Below the pieces are notes generated by a model. The model did no database searches, was not told the DNA's origin, and worked only from the letters and a program-made list of their open reading frames with translations. A stretch of 64,000 nucleotides of DNA from Proteobacteria bacterium UBA7415. Lineage in GTDB: Bacteria; Pseudomonadota; Gammaproteobacteria; Arenicellales; Arenicellaceae. The stretch spans positions 213,754-277,753 of the forward strand of contig DKML01000020.1 in NCBI GenBank assembly GCA_002470515.1, given 5' to 3'. Both the position numbers and the translations under genes were made by a program. This document shows, in pieces, positions 1-9,393 of this stretch. Numbering within the stretch: the stretch's first letter is position 1; every line of letters starts with the position of its first letter.

Positions 1-1
1 A

Positions 2-172
2 CGAGCGACTGTCGAAATGCAACGGACCATGGGTGACTACGAGTTTCTATTGGCACCTGAAGAGCGCGACAACTTACGAAAAGAGTACCAACTAGAATTT
101 GCACGGTATAAGTCTTTGCCACGTCAACAACGAAATGCACTACGAAGAGGTTTAGAAAACGCAGATGAATAA
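2..172 (+). CDS. C-terminal end of an unknown protein (partial)
   Basis: The frame is open from the window edge and ends at TAA 170-172, giving the last 56 residues of a protein whose start lies outside. The visible part is highly charged and alpha-helical, with motifs such as APEERDNLR and SLPRQQRNALRRGLE. This spacing of 'LP..QR..LR' resembles DUF3106-type proteins, but the fragment is too short to assign. Its stop overlaps the start of the efflux adaptor gene (ATG 165), so the two are probably cotranscribed and translationally coupled. Confidence 0.55.
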   Translation, partial: RATVEMQRTMGDYEFLLAPEERDNLRKEYQLEFARYKSLPRQQRNALRRGLENADE

Positions 173-1289
173 CACGATCAATAGGAGGTCGCTTGCGAAG
201 CGGTGTGTTACTGCTCTGTTAGTACTAGGTTTGTTAAGCAATTTAGTTGGGTGTGAGGGTGATGAACTTGTCATTGAAGACCGGCTGCGGCCTGTACGTT
301 TTGTTACGATTAGTGATTCAGACCAGTCACGACGAAGTACGTTTCCGGGCGTTTCCCAGTCTGCGCGAGAATCACGCCTGAGCTTTAAGGTGGCAGGCAC
401 AGTAGCGGATATTCCGGTGCAAGTGGGCGACTCTATAGCCGCGGGCACGGTAATTGCTAAGCTAGATCCTTCGGCCTACGAATTGCAATTACAACAAGCT
501 CAAGCCAACGTCGCGCAATCTCGTGCTGCATCGCGTAATGCCAAAGCAGCCTATGAACGTACTCGATCTTTATACGCGAACAACAATGCAGCACTGGGTG
601 ATTTAGACGCAGCACGTGCGGCTTCTGAGTCGGCTGAGGCACAACAGAGGTCTGCTGGAAAGTCTTTGGAATTAGCTCAGCTCAATTTGTCATACACTCG
701 ACTGTCAGTCGATATTGACTGCAGTGTTGACTCTATTTCGGTAGAAATAAACGAAAACGTATCTTCATCGTCTGAAGTAGCACGCGTCAATTGCAGTGAT
801 GATATTGAAGTTGAGGTAACTGTGCCGGAAAGCACGGTAACGGGGCTTAAAAAAGGCAACTCTGCGCGTTTACAGTTTGACGCGTTGGCTAATCGTGACT
901 TTGACGGTGAGATCGTGGAGATTGGTAATGGTATCGGCGGCGTAGGCTCGACGTTTCCTGTCACTGTTGCCGTTAAAGAGTCAGATCCAGCGTTACGTCC
1001 TGGTTTGGCTGTTGCTGTGTCGTTTTCTGTAGCGAACCCCGATGTGGCGAGTAAAGATGTGCTCATACCATTGTCGTCGCTAATCAAGCGGACTGATGGC
1101 ACGTACGTTTTTGTTGTTGTTCCTGACGATACTGAGCCAACGCAAGGCGTTGTCGAACTGCGGGAAGTAAGCGCGGGTGATTTGACGTCATCAGGCATTC
1201 AAATAATTGACGGTCTGAGTTCGGGAGAGCGAGTAGTCACTGCAGGCGTATCTTTTTTGCGCGACCAGCAAGCTGTCGCACTTCCTTAA
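165..1289 (+). CDS. RND efflux periplasmic adaptor lipoprotein (MFP/HlyD family)
   Basis: 374 aa, normal length for the AcrA/MexA membrane fusion family. These proteins bridge an inner-membrane RND pump and an outer-membrane channel. Residues 1-30 form a lipoprotein signal ending in the lipobox L-V-G-C, with the lipidated Cys at residue 30, so the mature protein is anchored and periplasmic. The lipoyl-like half-motif (VAGTVADIPVQVGDSI) follows near residue 75, then a short coiled-coil hairpin rich in Ala/Gln (about 105-170), then the beta-barrel and membrane-proximal domains. The permease gene starts 52 bp downstream, so the pair is one transport unit. No TolC-like gene is nearby, so the pump probably borrows a general outer-membrane channel. 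The substrate cannot be read from sequence. The start overlaps the preceding gene by 8 bp. Confidence 0.9.
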   Translation: MNNTINRRSLAKRCVTALLVLGLLSNLVGCEGDELVIEDRLRPVRFVTISDSDQSRRSTFPGVSQSARESRLSFKVAGTVADIPVQVGDSIAAGTVIAKLDPSAYELQLQQAQANVAQSRAASRNAKAAYERTRSLYANNNAALGDLDAARAASESAEAQQRSAGKSLELAQLNLSYTRLSVDIDCSVDSISVEINENVSSSSEVARVNCSDDIEVEVTVPESTVTGLKKGNSARLQFDALANRDFDGEIVEIGNGIGGVGSTFPVTVAVKESDPALRPGLAVAVSFSVANPDVASKDVLIPLSSLIKRTDGTYVFVVVPDDTEPTQGVVELREVSAGDLTSSGIQIIDGLSSGERVVTAGVSFLRDQQAVALP

Positions 1290-1341
1290 GGTCAGAGCGT
1301 TAAACGCAGGCTAAACATAAGCATATGCGCATCAGAACATT

Positions 1342-4300
1342 ATGAATCTAACGCAGTTTTCCCTTAAAAATGACCGCACAGTCCTGGCTCTTATAGGAAT
1401 ACTGTTCTTATTCGGTTTGCAGTCGTTTGTCAGTATTCCCAAGCAACAAGATCCTGGGTTTACGATTCGGACTGCGGTAGTCTCAACACGTTTTGATGGT
1501 GCGAGTCCTGCGCGTGTTGAACAACTGGTGACCAAGCGTATCGAAGAAAAAGTTCAGGAGATGCCTGAGCTCGACTTTATTACAAGTGAATCGCTACCTG
1601 GACAGTCCATCGTCATGGTTAACTTTCAAGAAAGTTACGTTGAAATGCAGCCGATTTTTGACGATTTGCGACGCAAGATCGAGGATATTGAATCGAAACT
1701 TCCTGTAGGAGTCCAAAAACCTCGAGTTAACGATCAATTCGGCGATATTTTTGGCAGCGTTTATAGCCTAACCGGCGAAGGTTATAGCTATGCAGAGTTG
1801 GCTGATATAGCCGAAGAAATACGCGACGAGTTACTCAAGGACTCTGATGTCGCCAAAGTACGGATCCATGGCGAACAAAAGCAAGTCGTCTTTATTGATT
1901 ACAAAAGCGCTACGCTGACTGAGTTGGGGATCTCCCCGCAGCAATTAGCCGGAATCCTGAGCAAGATCAATATTGTCTCGGCAGGCGGGAATATCTTAAG
2001 TGGCACCGAACGACTTACACTTGAGCCTAGCGGTAACTTTGAAACCATTGAGGATATTAAACGTACCGTAGTTCCCATTCCCAATGTTGGTTTAGTCTAT
2101 CTAGCGGACATAGCCAATGTTTACCAAGCTTACGACGACCCAACAACAAAGCTAACTAGAGTGAACGGTAAGCCCGGGTTGGCAATAGCGGTATCTATGC
2201 GAGAGGGTGGCGACATTCTTAAGCTGGGTAAGCGCTTAGACGATATGGTTCCAGTGCTAGAAGCTGGCTATCCATGGGGCATAAAACTCGATAAGATTTG
2301 GTTTCAAGCCGATCTAGTCAAAGAGGGGGTTGGTAACTTTGTATCCAGCCTATCTCAGTCTGTATTGATTGTTGTTGCTGTGATGCTGTTCTTTTTGGGT
2401 ATGAGGACAGGCTTTGTGGTAGCAAGTCTTATTCCTTTAGCCATCATGATTTCGTTTTACTTCATGCAGGTTTTCTCAATCACCATAAACCAAGTCTCTT
2501 TGGCTGCTTTGATCATTGCACTTGGCTTGCTTGTGGACAATGCGATTGTGATCGTTGAATCTATATTGGTAAAACGAGAAGAGGGTGCTTCTGCGGTTGA
2601 TGCCGCAGTGCAAGCGGGGGGTGAGTTATTAACGCCTTTACTCGTCTCTTCCTTGACCACTGCAGCGGCCTTTATGCCCATTGCTCTCGCTGAATCAGCG
2701 GTTGGTGAATACACCTCAGATATTTTCTACGTGGTGACTATCGCGCTCCTGACCTCATGGGTCTTGGCGATGGCGTTCCTGCCTATTCTGTCTATGTACG
2801 CAATGAAAAATGTTGAGCCCGGCGAAAAAGATCGCACGAATTCATCAGCGTACGCGCTCTATAAGCGCTACTTGCTTTGGACCCTCAAGCATAGATTAGT
2901 CACGTTGATAGGCGTCGTACTGACGTTTTGGCTCGCTTTAACCATGATGGGTTTAGTACCACAGAAATTTATTGAGGGCTCTGAAGATCCCGTATTTACC
3001 GCTAAATTGGAGCTGCCATTAGGAAGTTCTATTGAAACCAGCGAGGCGTTAGTCAAAGATCTAGACGCGTTTCTGGTAGCTGAATTTATGTCCGACCCTG
3101 ATAGTGATGAATCAAGTGAGACGCAAGGACCACAAATTAAGAGTTGGGCAACATTTATTGGTGAGGGCGGTCCGCGACTCTCGTTAGGCTTAAACCCACC
3201 TAATGAAAACCCAGCGAATTCGTTTATGGTCGTCAATACGCGAAATGGTGCCGATGTTGAGCCGATTGTCGCGGCTATTGAAGGCTTTTTAACGGAACAA
3301 CACCCTGACTTATCTAAGCAAGTATCTGCACTTGAAAACGGTCCGCCGGTAGGTTATCCGATAATAATGCGTGTGCAAGGCGAGAGTATTGATGACCTAT
3401 ATCGCGTGGCTGAAGAAGCAACGCTGCTCTTGTACGACAATCCTAAAGTGCTGTCGGTTAAGAACTCATGGGGGCTGCCGGCTAAGAAATTGTTGGTTTC
3501 CATTAGCCAAGAGCGCGCACAACGAGCAGGTGTTACCAGTGACGATGTAGCCTATGCGCTGCGAGCGAACTTGCAAGGCCAGCAACTGTCTGAATATCGT
3601 AACGAAGACAAGCTCTTACCAATTTTGCTAAGAGCCGATATTCGTGACCGCGAAGATATTAGTAAACTGGACGGTTTGAGTGTGTTTTCGACCTCGAGCA
3701 ACCGTGTTGTACCTTTGAGCCAAGTTGCTGACGTTGAACTTGCGTTTCAACCAGGTGTAATCGAAAGGCGTGATCGGATTAGAACGCTGTCGCTTAAGAC
3801 ACAGCTCAAGCCTGGGTTTTCGGCGGCCGAAGTAACCGATGAGTTGCTGCCAGAAATGACCAATGCTAGTCTGAGTTGGCCTTCAGGTGTAACGTTTGAC
3901 GTTGGTGGCGAGAGCCGTGAATCTGACGATGCCGCGTCATCAATTGGCGATAAGCTCCCTATCGCTTTTATGATTATTTTGTTATTACTAGTCTCGCAAT
4001 TCAATTCGTTACGAAGTCCAGTCATCATAATGGTCACAATCCCATTAGGGTTGATCGGTGTCGTAATCGGGCTTTTAGTTGCAAGGTCATCATTTGGCTT
4101 TTTCACAATTCTTGGCATTATTGCGTTGTCGGGCATCATAATAAACAACGCCATCGTATTAATTGATCGAATTAACATAGAACGTAATCAATTGGGTAAG
4201 CCGGCTGCAAATGCGATAATTGATGCTTGCTGTCAACGTTTACGCCCGATTTTTCTTGCGAGTTGTACCACCGTGTTGGGTATGATGCCTTTGTTGTGGG

Positions 4301-4431
4301 GCGGCACAGCAATGTTCCGTCCAATGGCCGTCAGTATTATTTTCGGCCTTGCCTTTGCCACACTATTAACATTGTTCGTCGTGCCGATATTGTATTCGGT
4401 GCTCTATCGAGTGAATTACAAGGAGATTTAA
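1342..4431 (+). CDS. RND efflux permease (AcrB/MexB superfamily)
   Basis: 1029 aa, full length for a proton-driven RND pump of the inner membrane. The duplicated layout is visible: one N-terminal TM helix, a large periplasmic loop, a TM bundle around residues 330-530, a second periplasmic loop and a C-terminal TM bundle (about 870-1025). The TM4 motif reads GLLVDNAIVIVE: the proton-relay pair Asp-Asp of AcrB is Asp-Asn here, as in many RND pumps outside the HAE1 drug subgroup. A matching NNAIVLIDRI motif lies in the second half. It follows the lipoprotein adaptor and probably shares its transcript. The substrate (drug, solvent or metabolite) is unknown. I see no metal-binding signature typical of CusA-type pumps. 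Confidence 0.92.
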   Translation: MNLTQFSLKNDRTVLALIGILFLFGLQSFVSIPKQQDPGFTIRTAVVSTRFDGASPARVEQLVTKRIEEKVQEMPELDFITSESLPGQSIVMVNFQESYVEMQPIFDDLRRKIEDIESKLPVGVQKPRVNDQFGDIFGSVYSLTGEGYSYAELADIAEEIRDELLKDSDVAKVRIHGEQKQVVFIDYKSATLTELGISPQQLAGILSKINIVSAGGNILSGTERLTLEPSGNFETIEDIKRTVVPIPNVGLVYLADIANVYQAYDDPTTKLTRVNGKPGLAIAVSMREGGDILKLGKRLDDMVPVLEAGYPWGIKLDKIWFQADLVKEGVGNFVSSLSQSVLIVVAVMLFFLGMRTGFVVASLIPLAIMISFYFMQVFSITINQVSLAALIIALGLLVDNAIVIVESILVKREEGASAVDAAVQAGGELLTPLLVSSLTTAAAFMPIALAESAVGEYTSDIFYVVTIALLTSWVLAMAFLPILSMYAMKNVEPGEKDRTNSSAYALYKRYLLWTLKHRLVTLIGVVLTFWLALTMMGLVPQKFIEGSEDPVFTAKLELPLGSSIETSEALVKDLDAFLVAEFMSDPDSDESSETQGPQIKSWATFIGEGGPRLSLGLNPPNENPANSFMVVNTRNGADVEPIVAAIEGFLTEQHPDLSKQVSALENGPPVGYPIIMRVQGESIDDLYRVAEEATLLLYDNPKVLSVKNSWGLPAKKLLVSISQERAQRAGVTSDDVAYALRANLQGQQLSEYRNEDKLLPILLRADIRDREDISKLDGLSVFSTSSNRVVPLSQVADVELAFQPGVIERRDRIRTLSLKTQLKPGFSAAEVTDELLPEMTNASLSWPSGVTFDVGGESRESDDAASSIGDKLPIAFMIILLLLVSQFNSLRSPVIIMVTIPLGLIGVVIGLLVARSSFGFFTILGIIALSGIIINNAIVLIDRINIERNQLGKPAANAIIDACCQRLRPIFLASCTTVLGMMPLLWGGTAMFRPMAVSIIFGLAFATLLTLFVVPILYSVLYRVNYKEI

Positions 4432-4523
4432 TCATTCTCAACCGCTCAGTAAATTGCTGCTGCGATCACTGACGCGGTCGACACAAAGCATTTCTGTCGA
4501 AAACTTACTAAACTAATTATCAA

Positions 4524-4543
4524 TAAAGTGCTTTTACACTTTA
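4524..4543 (+). terminator. Possible weak hairpin after the RND operon
   Basis: TAAAGTG (4524-4530) and CACTTTA (4537-4543) are perfect 7-bp arms around a 6-nt loop. No T-run follows, so this may be a weak terminator or an operator upstream of ssb rather than a true intrinsic terminator. Confidence 0.3.
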
Positions 4544-4612
4544 GAACGTATAGCGCTCGCGTTAATATAGCGCCCATAAACAATTAATCGCCTAAGATCA
4601 GGTGGAGACAGA

Positions 4613-5167
4613 ATGGCCAGAGGGATAAATAAAGTAATTTTGGTTGGAAATTTAGGCAACGATCCGGAAGTTCGTTATTCGGCTAACGGTGCAGCTATTG
4701 CCAATATCAGTATTGCTACGAAGGAATCATGGAAAGACAAGAATACTGGCGAACAGCAAGAACGTACAGAATGGCATCGAGTGGTGATGTTTAATCGTCT
4801 GGGCGAGATTGCTGGCGAGTATTTGCGTAAGGGTTCCCAAGTGTATATTGAAGGTAAACTTCAAACTCGCAAATGGCAGGACCAAAGTGGTAATGACCGG
4901 TACAGCACTGAGATTGTCGCCAACGAGATGCAGATGTTGGGTGGTCGTGGTGGCGATATGGGGGGTGGCAGTGCTCCTTCTCAAAACCGGCCTCAGTCGA
5001 ATCAAGGCGCGCCTAGCCAAGGTGCATCTAATCAAGGCGGACCTCAAGGAGGGCCCAACCCCGGCTATGGCGGACCACAAGGTGTCCAGCAGGGCGGTTC
5101 TCAAGGAGGAGCAAGCAATTCAGCCCCTGCTCCGATGAATGATTTTGATGATGACATTCCATTCTGA
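4613..5167 (+). CDS. ssb: Single-stranded DNA-binding protein SSB
   Basis: 184 aa. SSB coats single-stranded DNA during replication, repair and recombination as a homotetramer. Residues 1-110 are the OB fold, beginning [21 protein letters not shown] and including the conserved [24 protein letters not shown] block. Residues 112-170 are a low-complexity Gly/Gln/Pro/Ser linker. The C-terminus is the acidic tail DFDDDIPF, which binds partner proteins such as exonuclease I and RecO. The ribosome-binding site GGTGGAG is placed well before ATG 4613. I see no LexA-like box upstream. The gene stands alone and is closed by a strong terminator at 5204-5230. Confidence 0.97.
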   Translation: MARGINKVILVGNLGNDPEVRYSANGAAIANISIATKESWKDKNTGEQQERTEWHRVVMFNRLGEIAGEYLRKGSQVYIEGKLQTRKWQDQSGNDRYSTEIVANEMQMLGGRGGDMGGGSAPSQNRPQSNQGAPSQGASNQGGPQGGPNPGYGGPQGVQQGGSQGGASNSAPAPMNDFDDDIPF

Positions 5168-5203
5168 GCAATACACAAATGATAACTGTTGATTAAAATC
5201 ATT

Positions 5204-5230
5204 AAGGGTCTTTTTTTAAAGGCCCTTTTT
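5204..5230 (+). terminator. Rho-independent terminator of ssb
   Basis: AAGGGTC (5204-5210) pairs with GGCCCTT (5221-5227; one G-U pair) around a T/A-rich loop, followed by a T-run. It sits 37 bp after the ssb stop codon. Confidence 0.8.
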
Positions 5231-5269
5231 TACTGGCATTAAAAAAGAAGTCATAAAAGGAAATTAATT

Positions 5270-6016
5270 TTGAAGATCGTCGTATCTATCTTGCTGTTGT
5301 GTCTGAGTACACCTATTTGGGCTATAAATGAGTCGATGGTCGATATTTCTATTTTAAAATCTAGAGACGGTAAATGGACGCTAACGTACCAAACGCACAA
5401 GCCTGCGTCGCGACTCAGTTTCGTTCGAAATCCAGATAATTCTCGAATTGAACGCTGGAAGCCGATAACTTCAGATTTTGAGATTGTTTCTATTGAAAAT
5501 CAGGAGTATTTGATTAAAAAAGATGGCTCTAACTTTAACAAAGTGAGTTTGCTTTTAACTCCAACATATAAGCATCTTTCGAAGGATTACGCCCCTTTTT
5601 CGCCATATTCAAGCGATGGAAGCTTAATCTACACAGGGCGACTATTTGCCTGTATTGATACATGCCGTGATGAAGTTAACCAGTGGCAACTTTCAATGCA
5701 AGTGCCAGAAGGCGAGCACATGATCGTTGCTGGTAAAGTGCTTACAGGCGCTACCAGTTGGATAGATACTGATGACGGCATGAATGTATATGTTGGTTCT
5801 CAGAAGCCCATTGAAACTCAAAATGTTATAGCGGTGATTGATCATGGGTTACCAGAAAGAATAAAGCGTTCATTAGATACGGACATTCCTAAATTGATGA
5901 ATTATTTCGAGCAGAGGTTAGGAGAAATTAAAGGAGTTAAACCAACTTTATTTGCTTCATACGCCAATATTGATGGGCACTCATCTCAAGGTGTGGTAAC
6001 ACCTTGGATATCGTAA
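5270..6016 (+). pseudogene. Exported protein, 3'-truncated by a junction with the next gene
   Basis: The TTG start at 5270 is supported by AAAAGGA 8 bases upstream. The product is 248 aa with a clear Sec signal peptide (hydrophobic residues 4-17, cleavage after IWA about residue 18). The rest is soluble and beta-rich, with a Cys pair (ACIDTC) near residue 125-130, so it would be periplasmic or secreted. I do not recognise the family; the late motif FEQRLGEIKGVKPTLFASY looks like the middle of a longer protein. After GHSSQG near 5990 the reading runs into the carbamoyltransferase sequence out of frame and stops at 6014-6016. I read it as the front portion of a longer gene that has lost its end. 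Confidence 0.6.
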
Positions 6017-7326
6017 AAGAGATCCATTTCCCACACTCGCTAGGGTTGCTTTATTCCGCATTTACTTACTACACTGGATTTAGAGTCAACTCGGGTGAGT
6101 ACAAAGTTATGGGGCTTGCTCCTTATGGTGAACCCAAGTATGTGGACCTCATCCTAGAGCATCTGATCGATGTTAAAGAAGACGGTTCATATCGTTTAGA
6201 TCAACGCTATTTCAATTATTGCACGGGCTTAACCATGACGAATAAGCGCTTTTACGACTTATTTGGACGGCCCGCACGCAAACCTGACGAGGAACCGCTA
6301 GAGCAGTTCCATATGGATATTGCGGCATCTGTACAAGCTGTTACTGAAATTATTGTCCTGCGACTTACAGAGTCGATCGCGGCTGAGACAGGAATCCGCA
6401 ACTTATGTCTAGCGGGTGGTGTTGCGCTTAACTGCGTGGCAAACGGCAAGATATTACGCGCTAAGCATTTTGACAATGTCTGGATTCAACCCGCTGCTGG
6501 TGACGCCGGAGGAGCGTTAGGCGCTGCTCAAGCCTACGCACACCTTGCATGCGACTTACCCAGAACAGTGAAACCTAACGACGCGATGCAAGACTCTTAC
6601 CTTGGATGCGAATTTAGTGATGACGACATTCGTCAGCGCTTGGATTCAGTTGGCGCTATTTACAAGAAACTCTCACACCATGATCTTATAGCCCAGACGG
6701 CTAGAGTGCTCGCTGATGAAAAAGTGGTTGGTTGGTTTCAAGGCCGCATGGAGTTTGGGCCAAGAGCCTTAGGAGGCCGTTCGATTCTAGGCGATCCTCG
6801 CTCACAGGGTATGCAGAAGAATCTAAATTTGAAGATTAAATATCGCGAATCATTTCGACCTTTTGCACCTTCTGTATTGCGCAGTGAAGTTGGCAATTGG
6901 TTTGACCTAGATGGCGACAGCCCCTATATGCTTCTGGTTGATAAAGTAAAAGAAGACAAGTGCCTTCAAATGGATGAAGAGCAGGGCAAGTTGTTCGGGA
7001 TTGATAAGCTGAATGTACCCCGTTCTGAACTCCCTGCGATTACGCACGTAGACTATTCAGCACGGATACAGACAGTGCACGAAGAAACTAACCCACATTA
7101 CCACCAGCTTATAAGCGAGTTTTTCGCCTTAACCGGGTGCCCAGTGGTGGTTAACACTAGTTTTAACGTGCGCGGTGAGCCAATAGTGTGCACGCCAGAA
7201 GACGCTTTCAACTGCTTTATGGGTACCGAGATGGACGCTCTGAGTATAGGTAACTTTATATTGCATAAGGGCGACCAAAACCCGGGTTTGAAGCGAGATT
7301 ATAAGAGCGCCTTTAAACTAGACTAA
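5995..7326 (+). pseudogene. NodU/CmcH-type carbamoyltransferase, 5'-truncated
   Basis: About 440 aa of a family normally near 570-610 aa, which transfers a carbamoyl group from carbamoyl phosphate to hydroxyl groups of sugars, antibiotics or other metabolites. Recognisable blocks are EIHFPHSLGLLYSAFTYYTG, VMGLAPYGEP, the ASKHA nucleotide-binding motif LCLAGGVALNCVANGK, GRMEFGPRALGGRSILGDPR of the C-terminal YrdC-like domain, and VVVNTSFNVRGEPIV near the end. Family-like sequence starts at about 5995 (GNTLDIVKEIH). The preceding N-terminal 150-170 residues, which carry the first half of the ASKHA fold and its metal-binding His motif, are absent, and an in-frame stop lies upstream at 5971-5973. 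A TTG at 6004 could start a fragment but has no ribosome site. It is probably non-functional, unless the junction is an assembly error. Confidence 0.8.
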
Positions 7327-7357
7327 TTCTTTGCATTCATACGTTAATAGCTACGCA

Positions 7358-7394
7358 CAAAAAAAGGCTCCTCGTGAAGAAGAGCCTTTTATTT
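7358..7394. terminator. Bidirectional intrinsic terminator between carbamoyltransferase remnant and aceA
   Basis: GGCTC (7366-7370) and GAGCC (7381-7385) form the stem core. A-tracts flank it on the left and T-tracts on the right, so it can end transcription from both converging genes. The minus-strand version, for aceA, ends in a run of seven T. Confidence 0.75.
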
Positions 7395-7404
7395 GTCTTT
7401 GCCT

Positions 7405-7445
7405 CAAGCTGCCTTTAGGTTAGAAACTTACCTAAAGGCAGCTTG
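7405..7445. repeat. Long perfect inverted repeat in the aceA 3' region
   Basis: CAAGCTGCCTTTAGGT (7405-7420) and its exact complement (7430-7445) form a 16-bp perfect stem with a 9-nt loop. It lies between the aceA stop codon and the terminator at 7358-7394, so it would be transcribed in the aceA 3' UTR. It has no T-run of its own. Confidence 0.8.
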
Positions 7446-7478
7446 CAGGCGACATAGCTATTAAACCAGTCTTAAAAC

Positions 7479-9065
7479 TTAGCCAAACTGATTCATAGTA
7501 TTGTCTTCACCGGCTGCCTTAAGTGCTGCGTCACCAGAGAAATACTCCTTGTGATCATCTCCAATGTTCGACCCGGCCATGTCTTGGTGCTTAACACAAG
7601 CTAGTCCTTGACGTATTTCTTTGCGTTGAACGCCTTTAACATAAGCCAACATGCCTTCTTCGCCAAAGTAACCTTTTGCTAGGTTGTCGGTAGACAATGC
7701 TGCGGTGTGGTAAGTAGGCAATGTGATCAAGTGATGGAAAATGCCGGCTTTCGCTGCGCCATCGCGTTGGAAGTTCTGGATCATGTCATCAGCACGAACG
7801 GCTAACTCAGAATCATCATATTTGACATCCATCAAACCATCACGATCATACTTTGACACATCTTCACCAGCTTCAACCATTAGGTCGTATGCTTGCTGTC
7901 TGAAGCTTAACGTCCAGTTAAACGAAGGTGAGTTGTTGTAGACCAATTTTGCATTAGGTACAACTTCACGAATGCTGTCGACCATCGTACCAATTTGACC
8001 AACGTGAGGTTTTTCAGTTTCGATCCAGATAAGGTCAGCACCGTTTTGTAGGCTAGTGATGCAGTCCAATACGCAACGTTCTTCGCCTGTACCTTCTTTA
8101 AATTGAAACAGGCCGCTAGCGAGACGCTTGGGACGTACGAGGCTACCGTTTTGATGAATAACGACATCGCCGTTTTTCATTTGTGCTGGCGTAAGTTCTT
8201 CGCAATCTAAGAACGCATTGTATTGGTCGCCTAAATCACCAGGCTGGTCAGTTACGGCAATTTGTTTGGTAAGACCCGCACCCAAAGAGTCAGTACGTGC
8301 AACGATAACGCCATCATCTACGCCTAATTCCATGAATGCGTAACGTACCGCACGGATCTTGGCTAGAAAGTCAGAATGAGGAACAGTTACTTTACCGTCT
8401 TGGTGACCGCACTGTTTTTCGTCTGACACTTGGTTTTCGATTTGAATGGCACATGCGCCAGCTTCAATCATTTGCTTGGCCAAAAGGTAAGTCGCTTCTG
8501 CGTTACCAAAGCCAGCATCAATATCAGCAATAATTGGCACTACGTGTGTTTCAAAGTTGTCTATTTTGTCTTGTACAGCGCGAGCCGTAACTTCGTCTTT
8601 AGCGGCATCGAGCTCTTTAAACAAATGACGAAGTTCACGTGCGTCAGCTTGTCTTAAGAACGTATACAGTTCTTCAATTAATGCAGAAACACTTGTTTTC
8701 TCATGCATTGATTGGTCTGGCAATGGGCCAAACTCAGAACGTAAAGCAGCAATCATCCAGCCAGAAAGGTAGAGGTAGCGCTTACTTGTAGTTCCGTGGT
8801 GTTTTTTCACAGCGATCATTTTTTGCTGAGCGATAAAACCATGCCAGCAACCAAGAGATTGTGTGTATTGAGCAGAATCAGCGTCATAATCAGCCATGTC
8901 TTGGCGCATAATGCCAGCTGTATATCGAGCGATTTCGATGCCAGTCTGGAAGCGATTTTGCACACGCATACGTGCTGCGTATTCAGGGTTTATGCCTTCG
9001 AAGGCGGTGCCATTGTTCGCAATAAGTTTGCTAGCGGCTTTAATTTCATCTTGGTAGTTCGACAT
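7479..9065 (-). CDS. aceA: Isocitrate lyase (long, about 530-aa class)
   Basis: 528 aa. It cleaves isocitrate to glyoxylate and succinate, the first step of the glyoxylate shunt, in the cytoplasm. The active-site loop reads DEKQCGH, with the catalytic Cys; this KQCGH form and the length match the Pseudomonas-type subclass rather than the 434-aa E. coli enzyme (KKCGH). Other family blocks are VVPIIADIDAGFGN, GACAIQIENQVSD, NSPSFNWTLSF and LPTYHTAALS. The ATG start at 9065 gives the expected N-terminus. It is divergent from glcB, the second shunt enzyme, across a 515-bp spacer, so both may be controlled from the shared spacer. No aceK gene for isocitrate dehydrogenase kinase is visible here. 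Confidence 0.97.
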   Translation of the reverse strand: MSNYQDEIKAASKLIANNGTAFEGINPEYAARMRVQNRFQTGIEIARYTAGIMRQDMADYDADSAQYTQSLGCWHGFIAQQKMIAVKKHHGTTSKRYLYLSGWMIAALRSEFGPLPDQSMHEKTSVSALIEELYTFLRQADARELRHLFKELDAAKDEVTARAVQDKIDNFETHVVPIIADIDAGFGNAEATYLLAKQMIEAGACAIQIENQVSDEKQCGHQDGKVTVPHSDFLAKIRAVRYAFMELGVDDGVIVARTDSLGAGLTKQIAVTDQPGDLGDQYNAFLDCEELTPAQMKNGDVVIHQNGSLVRPKRLASGLFQFKEGTGEERCVLDCITSLQNGADLIWIETEKPHVGQIGTMVDSIREVVPNAKLVYNNSPSFNWTLSFRQQAYDLMVEAGEDVSKYDRDGLMDVKYDDSELAVRADDMIQNFQRDGAAKAGIFHHLITLPTYHTAALSTDNLAKGYFGEEGMLAYVKGVQRKEIRQGLACVKHQDMAGSNIGDDHKEYFSGDAALKAAGEDNTMNQFG

Positions 9066-9205
9066 ATTTAGGTACCTGGGTGTAGTTACCGAGTTTGGTG
9101 ACTTGCTACTGTTTCACCAGAGCATTAATTAGTGTGTTGTTCATCTAAAGCCATTAGCCATTCATGAAAAAAGCGTCTGTGCCAGTAAATGAAAGCTGCG
9201 GAGTT

Positions 9206-9229
9206 ACGTTATAAACTTTGTAATAACGT
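9206..9229. promoter_or_regulatory. Dyad in the aceA-glcB spacer (possible operator)
   Basis: ACGTTAT (9206-9212) and ATAACGT (9223-9229) are perfect 7-bp arms 10 nt apart. The site lies about 140 bp upstream of aceA and 350 bp from glcB, where a regulator of the glyoxylate shunt could bind. Which regulator is unknown. Confidence 0.35.
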
Positions 9230-9291
9230 CAATCTCTGCAATGGCGCGTACAATACCTGTACTTTAGGGTCGTTCAAAGAGAGGACTCACA

Positions 9292-9393
9292 ATGACTACT
9301 ATTCGCTGTTTGAATACTACTCAAGAATCCATTACTTTGGTCAATAGTCTAGGCTGTATAAGCCTAATGAATGTCAAAAATCAGTACTTTTAG
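9292..9393 (+). CDS. Possible 33-aa small protein or leader between aceA and glcB
   Basis: The 515-bp spacer between aceA and glcB contains an ATG at 9292 preceded by GAGAGGA at suitable spacing, which opens a 33-codon frame ending in TAG 9391-9393. The product (MTTIRCLNTT... start) has no recognisable domain. The frame also contains a small inverted repeat TAGGCT/AGCCTA near its end. It could be a real small protein, a regulatory upstream ORF in a long glcB leader, or chance. Nothing else coding is evident in the spacer. Confidence 0.3.
   Translation: MTTIRCLNTTQESITLVNSLGCISLMNVKNQYF

Noticed and set aside
2868..3236. Open frame on the minus strand inside the RND permease gene
   Set aside because: Shadow of the permease in another frame; no domain, no ribosome site, and the plus frame is strongly family-like.
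4809..5138. 109-codon plus frame and 125-codon minus frame over ssb
   Set aside because: Both follow from the Gly/Gln-rich repeat composition of the SSB linker; ssb itself is unambiguous.
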